Part shown: positions 47,134 to 58,514 of the stretch, piece after piece
Numbering within the stretch: position 1 is the first letter of the stretch
How the letters are laid out: every line of letters starts with the position of its first letter
NCBI GenBank assembly: GCA_028455995.1
Contig: JABELC010000008.1
Coordinates: 929,501 to 993,500, forward strand
DNA from: Scleromitrula shiraiana
Lineage: Eukaryota > Ascomycota > Leotiomycetes > Helotiales > Sclerotiniaceae
Direction of reading: 5' to 3'
Length of the DNA: 64,000 nt
Position numbers and translations under genes: made by a program
Notes under the pieces: generated by a model
Databases searched by the model: none
What the model saw: only the letters and a program-made list of their open reading frames with translations
What the model was told of the DNA's origin: nothing

Positions 47134-48879
47134 ATGGTGGCTGCAGAGTACGAAGTCATTGATAAGTTGCCTTTCACTACTGTGGCTGCTCCAGACTCTT
47201 CAAACTATCGAAATCCAGAAGCTTCAACAAGTGCAGGTTCTGACCGTGATTCCCCTGAGGAGAGTACTGGTGTCCCAGCAACGAGAAAAGAGCTATGGTC
47301 ATACTATACATACTACGCAGGCAACAATGGAATTGGTTCTTTTCAATAGTGAGTTTATTGGCGCATCGCAATTCATGAATTTGTACTGATTTCACTTATT
47401 ACTCAGCTCTAATCTACTCTTTCAAAATCTGATATCACAAGCCGCCTTCAATCCGAACATTTTACCACTGGGTAGCGCACCCTGTGGAGACGATCCCAAT
47501 GCGCCTTGTCATGTCTTCTGGAATGGCGGAACGAAAGAATATACATCAGTAATATTGATAGGATCAGGATTGACTTTTGTTTCTCAAACCATCGTGTTTC
47601 TTACAATAGGGAGCTTAGCAGATTTTGGAAATTGGAATCCATGGGTTGTTAGAATCTTTTCTCTCCTATCGTTTGCTTTTGAATTCGGCTTTCTTGGGGT
47701 GAAGAATGCTTCACAATGGAGAACTGCCATGGCTCTATACATTGTAAGCAGTAAGTATTCATTTGAGATGAAATCATGCAGATATGAGTATCTAATTGTT
47801 GTATAACAGGCGTTACTTGGTGGGCGTCCTATGCGTTCTTCAATGCGATATTCCCTAAACTTGCCAATGATCTACCCGAAGTTCACCAGGCCCAAGACGA
47901 GTACGCGCAAGGCAAAATAACAGAAGACGAGTTTGAATATAGACGCACGATAGCCAAGTCGAAAGTAATGAATATCAGTTATGTGTGGAACAATGTTGGG
48001 TTTACATGTTGCACTGCACTTTCATTGGCAGCATTAGTAGGAATCGGAGCGGATGAATCCACGGAAAAAAATAATTGGGGATACTCGGTTTCGGTCGCTG
48101 TCACAACTGGTTGGTGGATAATCCTTGCCATTCCTTGGTTTCTTTGGGAAAAGAAACGTCCTGGACCACCACTACCCAAAGGTGATAATTACTTCACATT
48201 CGGATTCAAACAAACCTACTTCGCTGGAAAGCAGGCTTGGAAGCTGAGGCAGACTTTCTTTTATCTTGTTGCTTTTTTCCTACTTGCAGATGGGTTGGGA
48301 ACCTTGATCACCCTCGTTGCGATTGCACAAACTCAAGTAGTATTATTCTCTGCAATACAGAATACCTATCTGATTATGTGTCAGGGGGGTTCCGCTATTG
48401 TAGGTGTGTATGGTGCTTATTGGGTTCAGAGAAGATTCAAACTAAGCACAAAGACGATGCTACAGTTTACTAACTGTGGCTCTATACTTCTTGCGCTTTG
48501 GGGAATGGTGGGAATTTGGACAACAAAGTTTGGCTACCACAACCAATGGGAATTTTGGCTCTTCAATACTCTCTACGGATTCATATTGGGTCCCGGATTT
48601 ACATATGGACAGGCTTTCATGGCCGAATTAGTCCCCAAAGGAAGAGAGTATTTATTTTTCAGTCTTCTAGGTATTGTATCGAAAGGTTCTGCTTGGATTG
48701 GCCCAATCGTCTCAAGTGCCATTGTTGATCGCAATGGAAATCAATGGGCTCCATTTCCATTCGTGGCTGCACTGATTTTCGTACCCAGTATGGCTATCTC
48801 CTGGATCAGCGTTAAGAAGAGTAGGATTGAATGTGCAGAATATCTGGAGAGGGAAAAATCCGATTTGCAAAAGATTTAA
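47134..48879 (+). CDS. ATG22: Atg22-like vacuolar amino-acid efflux transporter
   Basis: MFS-fold protein of the vacuole membrane; in yeast Atg22 exports amino acids released by autophagic breakdown. Three exons (47134-47348, 47407-47750, 47810-48879) give 542 residues. The N-terminus is soluble and Ser/Pro-rich; TPATRKELWSYYTYYAGNNG-type sequence leads into the family motif YYAGNNGIGSFQYSNLLFQN. Then LGSAPCGDDPNAPCHVFWNG, a hydrophilic central loop (EVHQAQDEYAQGKITEDEFE), NISYVWNNVGFTCCTALSLA, WFLWEKKRPGPPLPKG, FFLLADGLGTLITLVAIAQ and YGFILGPGFTYGQAFMAELV. About twelve hydrophobic segments are visible. It may be a paralogue rather than the single ATG22 orthologue, since Pezizomycotina often have several. 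Confidence 0.9.
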
Positions 48880-50056
48880 ATATCACTGCTTGCAAGAGTT
48901 ACCCAGCGGGTCTGTATACACAAAGCAGAGGATATCGGAGTAGAGTCGTAATATTTTACTTTTCTGATAATGACATGGAGCTGCTCTTCAGGCGTTCAAT
49001 TGTATGGTAGTCTATTTATTGATTCATTCCATACTGTATTTTAATTTACCTTTTTATGTCCACTTGCTCCGAAATGATGCTAGATCTACCAACACATAAG
49101 GGGGCCGGGCTATACACGTTTATAGCCTCTAGCATTTTAATCAATACTGGTAGAGATCTACCTAATATGTAAATAGACATGAATTCTTGCTCTGGTCCGA
49201 AAAAATTAGGAATTCGTCAAGATTCCAAAGCTTGATTGTTACTCTTTGGGCTTGAGACTTTGACCCCGCACTCCTTTTTCGACTTTAATTCTAACTTTAA
49301 TTGTATCCCTCATGAATGAATTATATATGGTAGGCTTCACAATATATGTCTAGACATACACTGAAGTAATGAGATGTTGATTGTTGATTGTTGATTGTTG
49401 AAGTCCATCTACCATGTATTAAGTAAGTACTGGTGTTGCTGTGAGATGATGGATGGATTACTGTATGCTTGCTTTTCTTCTCCTTTTGCGACTGGCGACT
49501 GACTGTCTCCTTTTTTTTAAATTTCAAATTATATTACTCTATATAGCATTTTATTCCCTTGTACCTAGAAATTAAATAAGTGGATATAAATTTGATCGAT
49601 CTTTACTTCATTTGGTCTGGGGTAATGGATCACTCAATATTTACCATTCTCAACTTGGTTTGGCCTTTGCACTTGCCTTTCAGCAGGTGAAATTTTGAGC
49701 TAAGAAGTCAAGGATAGTGTTGTATTGTATTGCAGATCCATCGACAACTCTAGAAAACATCAAACATCAAACAACATATGTCAAAACACCAAAAGCATCA
49801 TCATCATTATCATCATCGTCATCACAATTAGGTTTTCATTACAGTATTATTCTTATCATATCATCTCGAATGGATTAATTTCAGTTACGTCGAATGTCAT
49901 TTCATAGGGAGGAATCATAAGTGATTGATTGAGTTGATGTCGGCAATTGAGGATGGTTCCAGGAATAGGAATTAAAGCACCAGTGCCTCGAACTAGGACA
50001 GGTCCGTTCTTACATATATGATCACGCCTTCTTCAACATGGGCAATTAAATGTTGA
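48880..50056. other. Intergenic, no supported gene
   Basis: About 1.2 kb between two genes on the + strand. A TGATTGT repeat lies near 49377-49399 and a CATCAT/CATCGT repeat near 49795-49823. No gene seen. Confidence 0.5.
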
Positions 50057-51709
50057 ATGTATGTATATGTCTCTAACTCGTCGAAAGGTTGCTTAACATG
50101 TCGAGCACGAAAAGTCAAATGTGATGAGGGGAAGCCGGATTGCGGGAGGTGTGTGAGGCTCAACCGGCAGTGTAAATGGAGTGTACCTCCCTCCTCGCAG
50201 CTCGTTGCCACCACGTCACATGGCCACCGATTATCGAGTACGGGCGTTCTACCGCTCACGCAACAGCTGGCTTTGCAGAAATCGAAAATTTCGAAGGATA
50301 CGTTCGTTATTGAGTTTCCTAATATTAATAAATCGACAATGCCTTATATACACCACTTTGTGGGGTTTTGTACGAGATTTTTGGCTTATGCAAATGATGA
50401 TGAGGGCAACCCATTTAAGGAGGAGTTGGTACCATATGCGACGACGTCTCCGGCTTTACTACATTCTATTATTGCGGTGGCTGCAGGGCATATGTCTCGT
50501 ACTGATCGATGTCATGGGGTAAAAGCAGCAAAGCATTATTCCATGGCTCTTCGGGAGCTTAATTCATCGCTATCAGATCCTTCAGTTGCACGCTCGAATT
50601 CGACACTAGGAGCATGTCTTCTATTATGTGTTTATGAGGTAAGGTTTCTCCTGGTTTTTAACAAATGCAGCAAATTAATTTATATATAAAGATTGCACAT
50701 TCAGAGAGCGGTCTTTGGTTGCAGCACCTTCAAGGAGCTCGGGATCTCATTCTTTATCGAGGTGGCCCTCGAACTTCTGACTTTCTTACTCGATTCTTCG
50801 CATTTCTCGATATTTCTGGATCTTTATGGGCAGGACAAGGACCATTGCTTCCTGGAAACTATTGGATTGAAGACGAGCCTACACAGGCTGCAAGTAGAAC
50901 GCAAATTTCTGCCCCTTCGCCAACATCAGAAGGAATTCCAAATTGGCCTTATTATGATCCAGGTGGGGTTATGACTAGCGCGTTTAATACGTTTATGTGT
51001 TTTATGGCCAAACTCTCCAAGATTTCGAATCGTTCCATGACAATGAACTCACCAGAAGACCAATCTAGCATTCGAGAAGAAGCCCTCAAACTCAAGGAAG
51101 AGGTACAGAACTGGTGGCAAAATTGTCCTCCGATTTTAAGAGATTTGGAGACGGATTGGCGACGAAAACCTCGAGAGACCAAATTGTCAGTAGCAGAGAC
51201 ATTAGAAGCCGAGGCATTCTCGAGCACAAAAGCCTGCATGCTCGGTTGTATTTTATTTATCAACCACATCATCAACCCTGTTGGACATGATCCACCAACT
51301 CCAGAAGTTCTTGAAGCAATCAAAGTGATTCTCGATATTGCTACCGAAACACCGGAAGGATATGGTCTCGAGATGGGCTTGTACTATGGACTTTTCGCTG
51401 CCGGTGCTACCGTTTATAACAATTATGTTGCTGAAGATGTCATTCGACGTAAATTACAGGCGGATACTAGAATTGCTTTATACGTAAGTGTGCTTTCATT
51501 TGGATCATAATACTTATATATTGACTTTGTGAAAAAGCATGCCGATCGAGCCTTGGAGTTGCTGGAAATTCTTTGGAGAAGACAACATCAATATAATCGA
51601 AAATTTGATTGGAGACAAGTTCAAAAACAAATGGACATTCATATGTGAGTTGTCATAGGATTCCTGTGGGTGGTGTTGCTAATGCTCTTGCAGATTTATT
51701 CTTGCCTAA
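50057..51709 (+). CDS. Zn(II)2Cys6 binuclear-cluster transcription factor
   Basis: Fungal-type regulator of about 498 residues; exons 50057-50638, 50692-51483, 51538-51644 and 51694-51709. The cluster sits at the extreme N-terminus: C12-x2-C15-x6-C22-x6-C29-x2-C32-x6-C39 (GCLTCRARKVKCDEGKPDC then GRCVRLNRQC). A fungal-specific middle domain follows, from about residue 95 (IHHFVGFCTRFLAYANDD, LLHSIIAVAAGHMSRTD, KHYSMALRELNSSLSDP, LGACLLLCVYEIAHSESG). The C-terminus reads ALELLEILWRRQHQYNRKFD and ends WRQVQKQMDIHIFILA through a 16-base last exon; without that splice it would stop three bases after ATATG. The start could lie further upstream if an extra exon exists. The gene lies 242 bp before an NmrA/EasG-like gene on the same strand; co-regulation is only suggested by proximity. 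Confidence 0.87.
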
Positions 51710-51951
51710 GTAAATTTTTTGAGCACGAAATTCGACAACGAAATTCATCATCGAAATATTTTTAACATTTCCTGGTATTTTACCACGATTTGAGTGGACC
51801 GGTTTCCTTCGGAATCATAGATAACGCTAAAACGTCTATGCAGCATTAGCCTATGCAGGAACTTCTACTATCCATGCCAGGATTTAGGAATCAACATCCC
51901 GTCTCTAGGATCAATTCCAAATCTTTAACCACCAATAATTAGAAAGGAAAC

Positions 51952-53017
51952 ATGTCCGATCCAATGGATAATTGTGCGGAAATTGCGTCTGTCAAGAAGT
52001 CGGCTATTCTTCTGCTTGGAGGCACGGGAAAAGTCTCCCGCCGTATTTCACCAATCCTTTCCGCTGCGGGTCATTTCGTTCTTCTTGCTTCCCGCTCGGG
52101 AACTATCGGTAATCATGGTGTACTCACGGATAACGTCAAAGGTGTAGTGTTTGACTGGTTAGATCCAGCTACGTACACAAACCCTTTCACACAGGGCTAC
52201 GCCATATCCGCCATTTTCCTTATCGCGCCACCAATTCTCCACGCTTTCGCTCCCGCCAAATCATTTATAGACCTAGCCATCTCATACCGCGTGCCTCGCA
52301 TTGTGTTTCTTAGCGGTAGCGTTCTTAATGCAGGAGATGGTCCTATTTTATCCCAAATTGGGTCCTATCTCGGATCCACCCCATTGGAATCAACGCTGAT
52401 TCGCGCAACTTGGTTTATGGAGAATTTTTCCGAGATGCATCATGCATATTCGATTCGTGATGAGGATCGCATAGTATCGGCTACAGGTGGGGGGAAAATT
52501 CCCTTTGTTTCGGTTGAGGATATTGCGCTTGTGGCTTGTAAAGCTCTGATTGGTGATGATGATGATAATGATGCTGATGCAGATGTTGGTGGCGGGTTGG
52601 TGGGAAAAGAATTGTTGGTATTGGGTGAAGAATTATGGTCATTTGGTGATGTAGGTTCAGCAGTGCAGCATTGCTTTTCTTGTCACTTTCCTAATTTGGG
52701 TCCAAGGGTCTTTTTGGTCTTGGCTTGGAGATTTGTGCTAATTTCGGGTGATGCCTTCTTGAATATAGGTCGCTAAATTGCTGACGCAGAAGTTGGGGAG
52801 GGAAATTAAGTTTTTGGATGTTACGGAAGGGGAGATTGCGAGAGGGATGGTGGACGCGGGGATGGATGAGGCGTTTGCGGTTGTCTTGGCAGAGTTGGAT
52901 GGGGTGGTTAGGAGAGGTGAGGAGAAACGGTTGGGTGAGGATTTGGAGAGGGTTATTGGGAGAAAGGGGTTGGTGTGTTATGTTGATGAATGCGTGAGGA
53001 GTGGTGTTTGGGGATGA
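51952..53017 (+). CDS. NmrA/EasG-like NAD(P)-binding protein
   Basis: Atypical short-chain dehydrogenase of 315 residues; exons 51952-52650 and 52769-53017, joined so that SFGD-VAKLLTQKLGREIKF is continuous. The Rossmann start ILLLGGTGKVSRRISPIL (about residues 19-36) gives the glycine motif, and RSG near residue 48 could recognise the adenine nucleotide phosphate. Later blocks VFDWLDPATYTNPF, FLIAPP, VPRIVFLSGSV, STLIRATWFMENFSE and GKIPFVSVEDIALVA follow the EasG/NmrA-like family order (FgaFS/EasG enzymes reduce imines in ergot alkaloid synthesis). No ergot-type cluster surrounds it, so it probably acts in another pathway. The 118 bp intron is longer than most here. An acidic GDDDDNDADAD insert comes from a GATGAT repeat. 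Confidence 0.8.
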
Positions 53018-56000
53018 ATGAGAGTTGGTTGATTGATGGGATAGAGAGATTTTGAAGAGGAGGATGGGTATGAGTATGGGTATGAGTATGATGATGGTGA
53101 TGATGGCTTGTTTGGGCTATACCAGAATTCCATTCTATACTATCCAGACAGACAGAAAGAGATGGACTGTTTCTCCATACTTAGTTTATCTCACATCCCA
53201 TCCTTCCTCATCTCCTCGAACCTTTCGCCTACTTACCTACCTATCTCCATTTGTATTATACCTATCTATCTATGTAGAGTAGAGTAGAGTAGAGTAGAGT
53301 AGAGTAGAATATACACATAGCAACACAGCCAACCAACCAAACCAACAAATAAAAAACGAAATCAAAATCAGAACCAGAACCAGAATCATCTTTACGCCAT
53401 ACGTAATATGAAGTCAATGCACTGCACTGGCTATGTACGTATATATAAACCCCACAATACTACAATCGTACATCGTAAACAACAATGCTTGTTTTTCTTC
53501 TAATTCATTCATTCCCTCTCTCTCTCTCTCTCTCTCGAGCCGCTTGAATCTTGTGCGCTCTCTTTCATCAATATATCTGGATATGAATCTGGATATGAAT
53601 ATGAATATGGATATGAATATGAATATGGATATGAATATGAATATGGATATGAATCTGGATAAATCACATACATACATACATACCTACCTACCTACCTACC
53701 TACCTACCTACCTACCTACCTACTCATCACGCACATCCCATACATCCCATACATACATACATACATACATACATACATACATACATACATCCCATAAACA
53801 GCGCACACTCAACGTGCCCGAAACGTGTATTCCCCTACCCCATCCTATCTCAAAAAGTCCCTCCCCTCTCCCCACTTCCCTCTCCCCTCTCACACTTTTA
53901 TTTTATTTTCTTTTTCTTTATATATTTTTTATTTTTCTTTATATATTTTTTATTCTTTGCAATCCTGGATTCCACAAAGATGTTGGGTTGGGTTTTTATT
54001 TGCGCTGGCGTGTCGTGTTGTGTTGTATACCGTGTTATCGTGTTTTGTTTTATTCTGTATTGTTGCCGTTCATTCATTCATTCATTCATAATCGAATGCT
54101 TAGAATGCTTAGAATGCTTAGAATGCTTAGAATGGAAGATTGGAAGATTGGAGGGTGTGAGCGCGGGATGTATGGATATGGATATGGATGGATATGGATG
54201 GATATGGATTTTGTGTATGTAAATATGGAAGTAGGTAGTGAAGATATGGTTTCGGTTTTGGTTTTGGTTTTGTTTCTGGATCTGGATCTGATTTTCGTGG
54301 GTTTGATTGAGAAGATTTTTCTTATTGGAATTTGGGTTTGGGTTTGGGATTTGAGTTTGGGATTTGAGTTTGGGATTGAGTATGGTTGAATTGATCGACG
54401 ATGACGAGATATTTCCCTCTGTATAAAGTATAAAATAAAGAGCAAAGAGTAAAGTAAATTGAATTGAAATGAAATGAAATGAAATGAAGTAGACAAAGAG
54501 GTATCTAGGTGACATTCAAATTTCCATCTACGTTTCATTTACATCTTCTTTCGTATATCACAATATTCATATTGATATTGATATCGATAATCTATAATCT
54601 ATCATCGATAATGTATAATCTACTCGAGTCCCTCCCTACAATCGTAATTTCAAATATCATACCATTTACTGATCAAGTAATCGATCACTCCATTGAAATA
54701 CCCATATCCATATCGTACCCATATCCATATCATATCATATCATATCCATACCCTATCATATCATATCATGCCCATATCCATACCCATAACCATACCCGGA
54801 CAACGGAAGGACCGTCCGTCGGCATCGCCTACGTATGTAAGCCCTAGAAATACCCAAGCAAAGTAAGATGATCCAGCATCCTACGCTGCCTAAATAGGAA
54901 TAAGTAAGATAGGATAAGATAGGATAGGATAGAATAGCCGCAGTGCTCCATTTGGTGCTTCACAGCATAGCATAGATTAATTAGATTAGGTAGTATGCGA
55001 GGAGGATATCGTTTACAAGTTCTACGCGATGTGATGTGATGTGATATTCATGTCTAAGTAGTAGGGGGAGTAATGGTGGTATAGTTAGTGGATACCGGTT
55101 TTTCTTAAGAGGGTAGAGAGGTCTGCCTGGAAGGAAGAAGTGCAAGTCTCGCGTTTCTTTGTTCAGCCTTAGATGCTGGCTAGTACTTGTTGGGTGGTGC
55201 TGAGGCTGATATCTTCTGTGGTTTCTATAGAATTCTTGTATAGCTAGGCTTAGTATATATAGGAGAGTGGTTTCTCAATCGATGTTAGCTCTATCAGAGG
55301 TCTATGATGTGTTATTGTCAGTGGCTTACAAAGATAAATTAGGATTACTCTGGTATTTTTAGCCTCAATCTAGGTTAGTTTTTTTAGAGCTTAACTCTTT
55401 TAAGAGTATCCACACTTCTGTGTGTTTTTTTGCGAAAATACTCTATTGATGCGTTTGTATGGAGTATATGAGACAAGAGCGTTTGATGGATGAATGAATG
55501 AATGAATGAATGAATGAGTAGTTAGTTAGTTCTAGATAGAGATGAAATGACTCGAGATGAGATGGGAAAGTAAGAAAATGAAAAAGAGTAAGAAAGAGAA
55601 GGTCTCTGGTCTCTGGTCTCTGGTGATTTTGGTTAAGCAAGGCAAGAAAGAAAGAAAGAGAAGTAAGCGGAGAATTTTCCTCATGGGGGTAGGTATGCGA
55701 GCCTCGGTTGGAGATGGATGTACCGATGTACACTTATTATTACTTTCCTACGCAGAGATAGAGATACAAACACCATTTAGAACTATGGGATTGGAAGTCA
55801 GAACTTCTGTAATCAGATAATCTGACCGTCACTGTTTCGATCGTAACGCTAATCGTATATTTCATGGCAAAATCGCCTGATTGATTTACTTAAATATATG
55901 GTGGATGGATTATCCTGAATACTGTAGAACTAGAACTAGTCAATGTCGGTGGCTATCGGGAAGATCTATCTATCTATCTATCTATCAGTCTGTCTATCAA

Positions 56001-58514
56001 CAACACTTACTTAGCTCCCGGTATAGATAAACCCGAAGTATCCCGAGCCTCGCGTTAAAAGTTCATCTCAGTGCAGAATGTATTTGTTATGCGGTGAGTA
56101 AATAAGTGAGTGATGAGTGTGAGTGAGTTGAGTGAAATTTGGATAATTATGCCAAGATTATTTATTTACCTAGGTGTATGATTATGTTTACTGTGCCTCT
56201 AACATGCATTCTTGGGACTTGATATTGATATTGATATTGATTGTTATTGATATTGATATTCATATTGATAGTCGGATGGTATAGAAATTTGATGGCCCCC
56301 CCCCCCCCGATAACTTATTCTAAGGTTATATAAAGCTTTGTTGGTGAAATGTTGGTTAGTGCTTCTTATCAATGAAAATCCTGATACCGTATAATGATAT
56401 TAAATTCGGTTCTACATTCCGTCTGCCTTGTCTCTATTTTTGACATCTCTAGAGCATATCTACCAGTAAAGCTTCATGCCAAGCAAACTCTGGAGATAAG
56501 AGTTTTAGTGGTTCCTTGGTGATGGATAGATACTGGATTGCCTTCTCGTTGCCTTCTCGGAGCAACAATTTCTAATCGGTCTAGAAAGAATTATTGATGC
56601 TCCCGAAACGGGAATGCTAGTACAGCTGGGAGATTTTGGGAGATGGAGATGGGGACTCGATGTAACATCACATAGCATACCATGCTGTTGTGATTATTAT
56701 CATCTCTCTCGAGAATGATTCGGCGCAAAGATGATTATGGTTCTCACTTGAGCACACGCATGTTATCAGGTGCTATCCATACTACTGTAATCTGGACGGA
56801 CAGTAAATCGTTTGTTTTTCATTACTACTTTACTTGAACAGGGAATAAAACATCGTGGTATGGATGGATATATACTATGTAAGCTGTATTGTACTGTACT
56901 GTACTGTACTGTACTGTACTGTACTGTACATGAGATATGTATTATACTTGCGCAATAATAGAGAAGAAAAGATGATGGGATACAATTAATTCAATGGCAG
57001 GTTAAAATGCATCTAATTTCTGTGATATGGTTACTCAACTTTCGTTTGAGAATAATAATCTCTTATCAATGAATGATATTTAATGGTATTTATTAACTGA
57101 TGAGGCTGGACGTAAAAGCTCTAGCTTGGCGGTTAGGTTATTATAAGGCCCAGTTGAATTGGCTTGGCGAACAGAATAGAGACGCTTTGATGATAGGATA
57201 GTGAGGATAGTGAGGATAGTGATGATAGTGATGAGGATAGTTGGGGGAAATTGGGAATTGGGAATTGGGAGATGGGAAATCCGTCACCTTCCTTTTTGAG
57301 AATGGTTTGATTTTAATTTTTTCAGAGGAAAGGAAATATACTTCCGCTTTGAGAGTTTTGATGTTTTTTTTTTTTTTTTTTCTTCTTTTTTTGAAACCTT
57401 TGATTTCCTCTTACAAATTGATACTGATGGGGATTATGAAATCGGGACGAATTGAGGGGGGTTTAATCAATTTCAATCCACTATAGATCCATTTTCTCCA
57501 GGGCATTACTCGAAACTTTCATGGTATGATATATGGTATGGTATATTGTATGGTATATTGTATGGTATATTGTATGGTATATGGTATGGTATATTGTATG
57601 GTGTATGGTATGGTATGGTATATGGTATATGGCATATGGTGTATGGCTATGGTGTATGGTATAATATGGTATGGTATAATATGGTATAGTTACGTTGTAT
57701 ATTTGTACTGTTACTGTCAATTTGTGGGGAGTCGGTTAAGATTGGTGGGGGGTTATTTTCTTTATCAAGATTTGTGTATAGATAATAGATAATAGATAAT
57801 AGATAATAGATGATAATAGATAATAGTCGTATCCAACTACAACCACACAATGTAAGGAAACAGAGAAAGAAAGCCGTTAAACCATCAAAACCCCTAAAAA
57901 CCCCTTGAAAAAAAAAATGGAAAAAAATAAAATAATAAAAAATAAAATAATAAAAAATAAAAAAATAAAAATTAATATACAACTAACTGTGTTACTCAAT
58001 CAGTACCTTTGCCACTGACAAGGTTGCCCTGTTCAAAGATATATAGAAATCTAGGGTCTTATTGTCACATTCTTCTAGAACAATACTCAAATCGCATTCG
58101 GTGCATTTGCCATATCTTAACCACCTGCTCTTTTGGGCGATCTCCGTGATGGATCGGCATGGCGACATACACCATTGGAACTTTGTACACCTGGGCCCCC
58201 ATCTCGTACCAGCTGATAACGATTTTCTATTGGTATGGCTTTCCCGTACCGTACGTTGAGGATCCCATCTATGTTTGGCCATGCCATGCGAGCTATGCGA
58301 GGTTCGTCCGCTTTTTGCTTTCGAGGTATGTTTTGGGAATGAGAGAGAGGTATGGTAGGTGGTGTAAGTGTAGCCTGGTAGTTCGTTTCCCTGGGATATA
58401 TTTACTCTCGTGTTTCCCCCCTCGTGGGTCTCCTCCTCTTCCTTCAGTCGATATTTTACGACCGATTTTTTTCTCCTTCTTTAACTTCCGTTGTGATCGA
58501 TACATTTCGTAACG
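53018..58514. repeat. Microsatellite-dense spacer of 5.5 kb
   Basis: No gene is supported. Many simple repeats of different unit: AGAGT (53274-53309); GGATATGAATAT-type (53578-53660); CCTA (53681-53722); CATA (53751-53790); CATT (54071-54091); AATGCTTAG (54094-54135); TATGGATATGGA (54170-54212); GGTTTTGGTTTTGG and GGGTTTGGGATTTG (54250-54380); TGAAA (54470-54487); ATATCCAT/ATATCAT (54700-54790); AATG (55490-55516); TCTA (55966-55985); 13 C (56296-56308); GTACT (56891-56929); GGTATAT families (57517-57690); ATAATAG (57781-57828) and AAAATAAAATAAT (57915-57970). The long open frames at 53433-54389 and opposite strands are products of these repeats. The 58376-58514 end is pyrimidine-rich and is the likely promoter and leader of the peptide transporter. 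Confidence 0.85.

Noticed and set aside
53433..54389. 318-codon open frame on + and the overlapping 145-150-codon frames on -
   Set aside because: The sequence is almost wholly microsatellite (MDMNMN, YLPTYLPT, RMLRML periodicities); open in several frames because of the repeat units, with no domain.
57481..57792. Paired 79-88-codon frames on both strands (YHTIYHTI and MVYCMVY repeats)
   Set aside because: Direct translations of a GGTATAT-type microsatellite.
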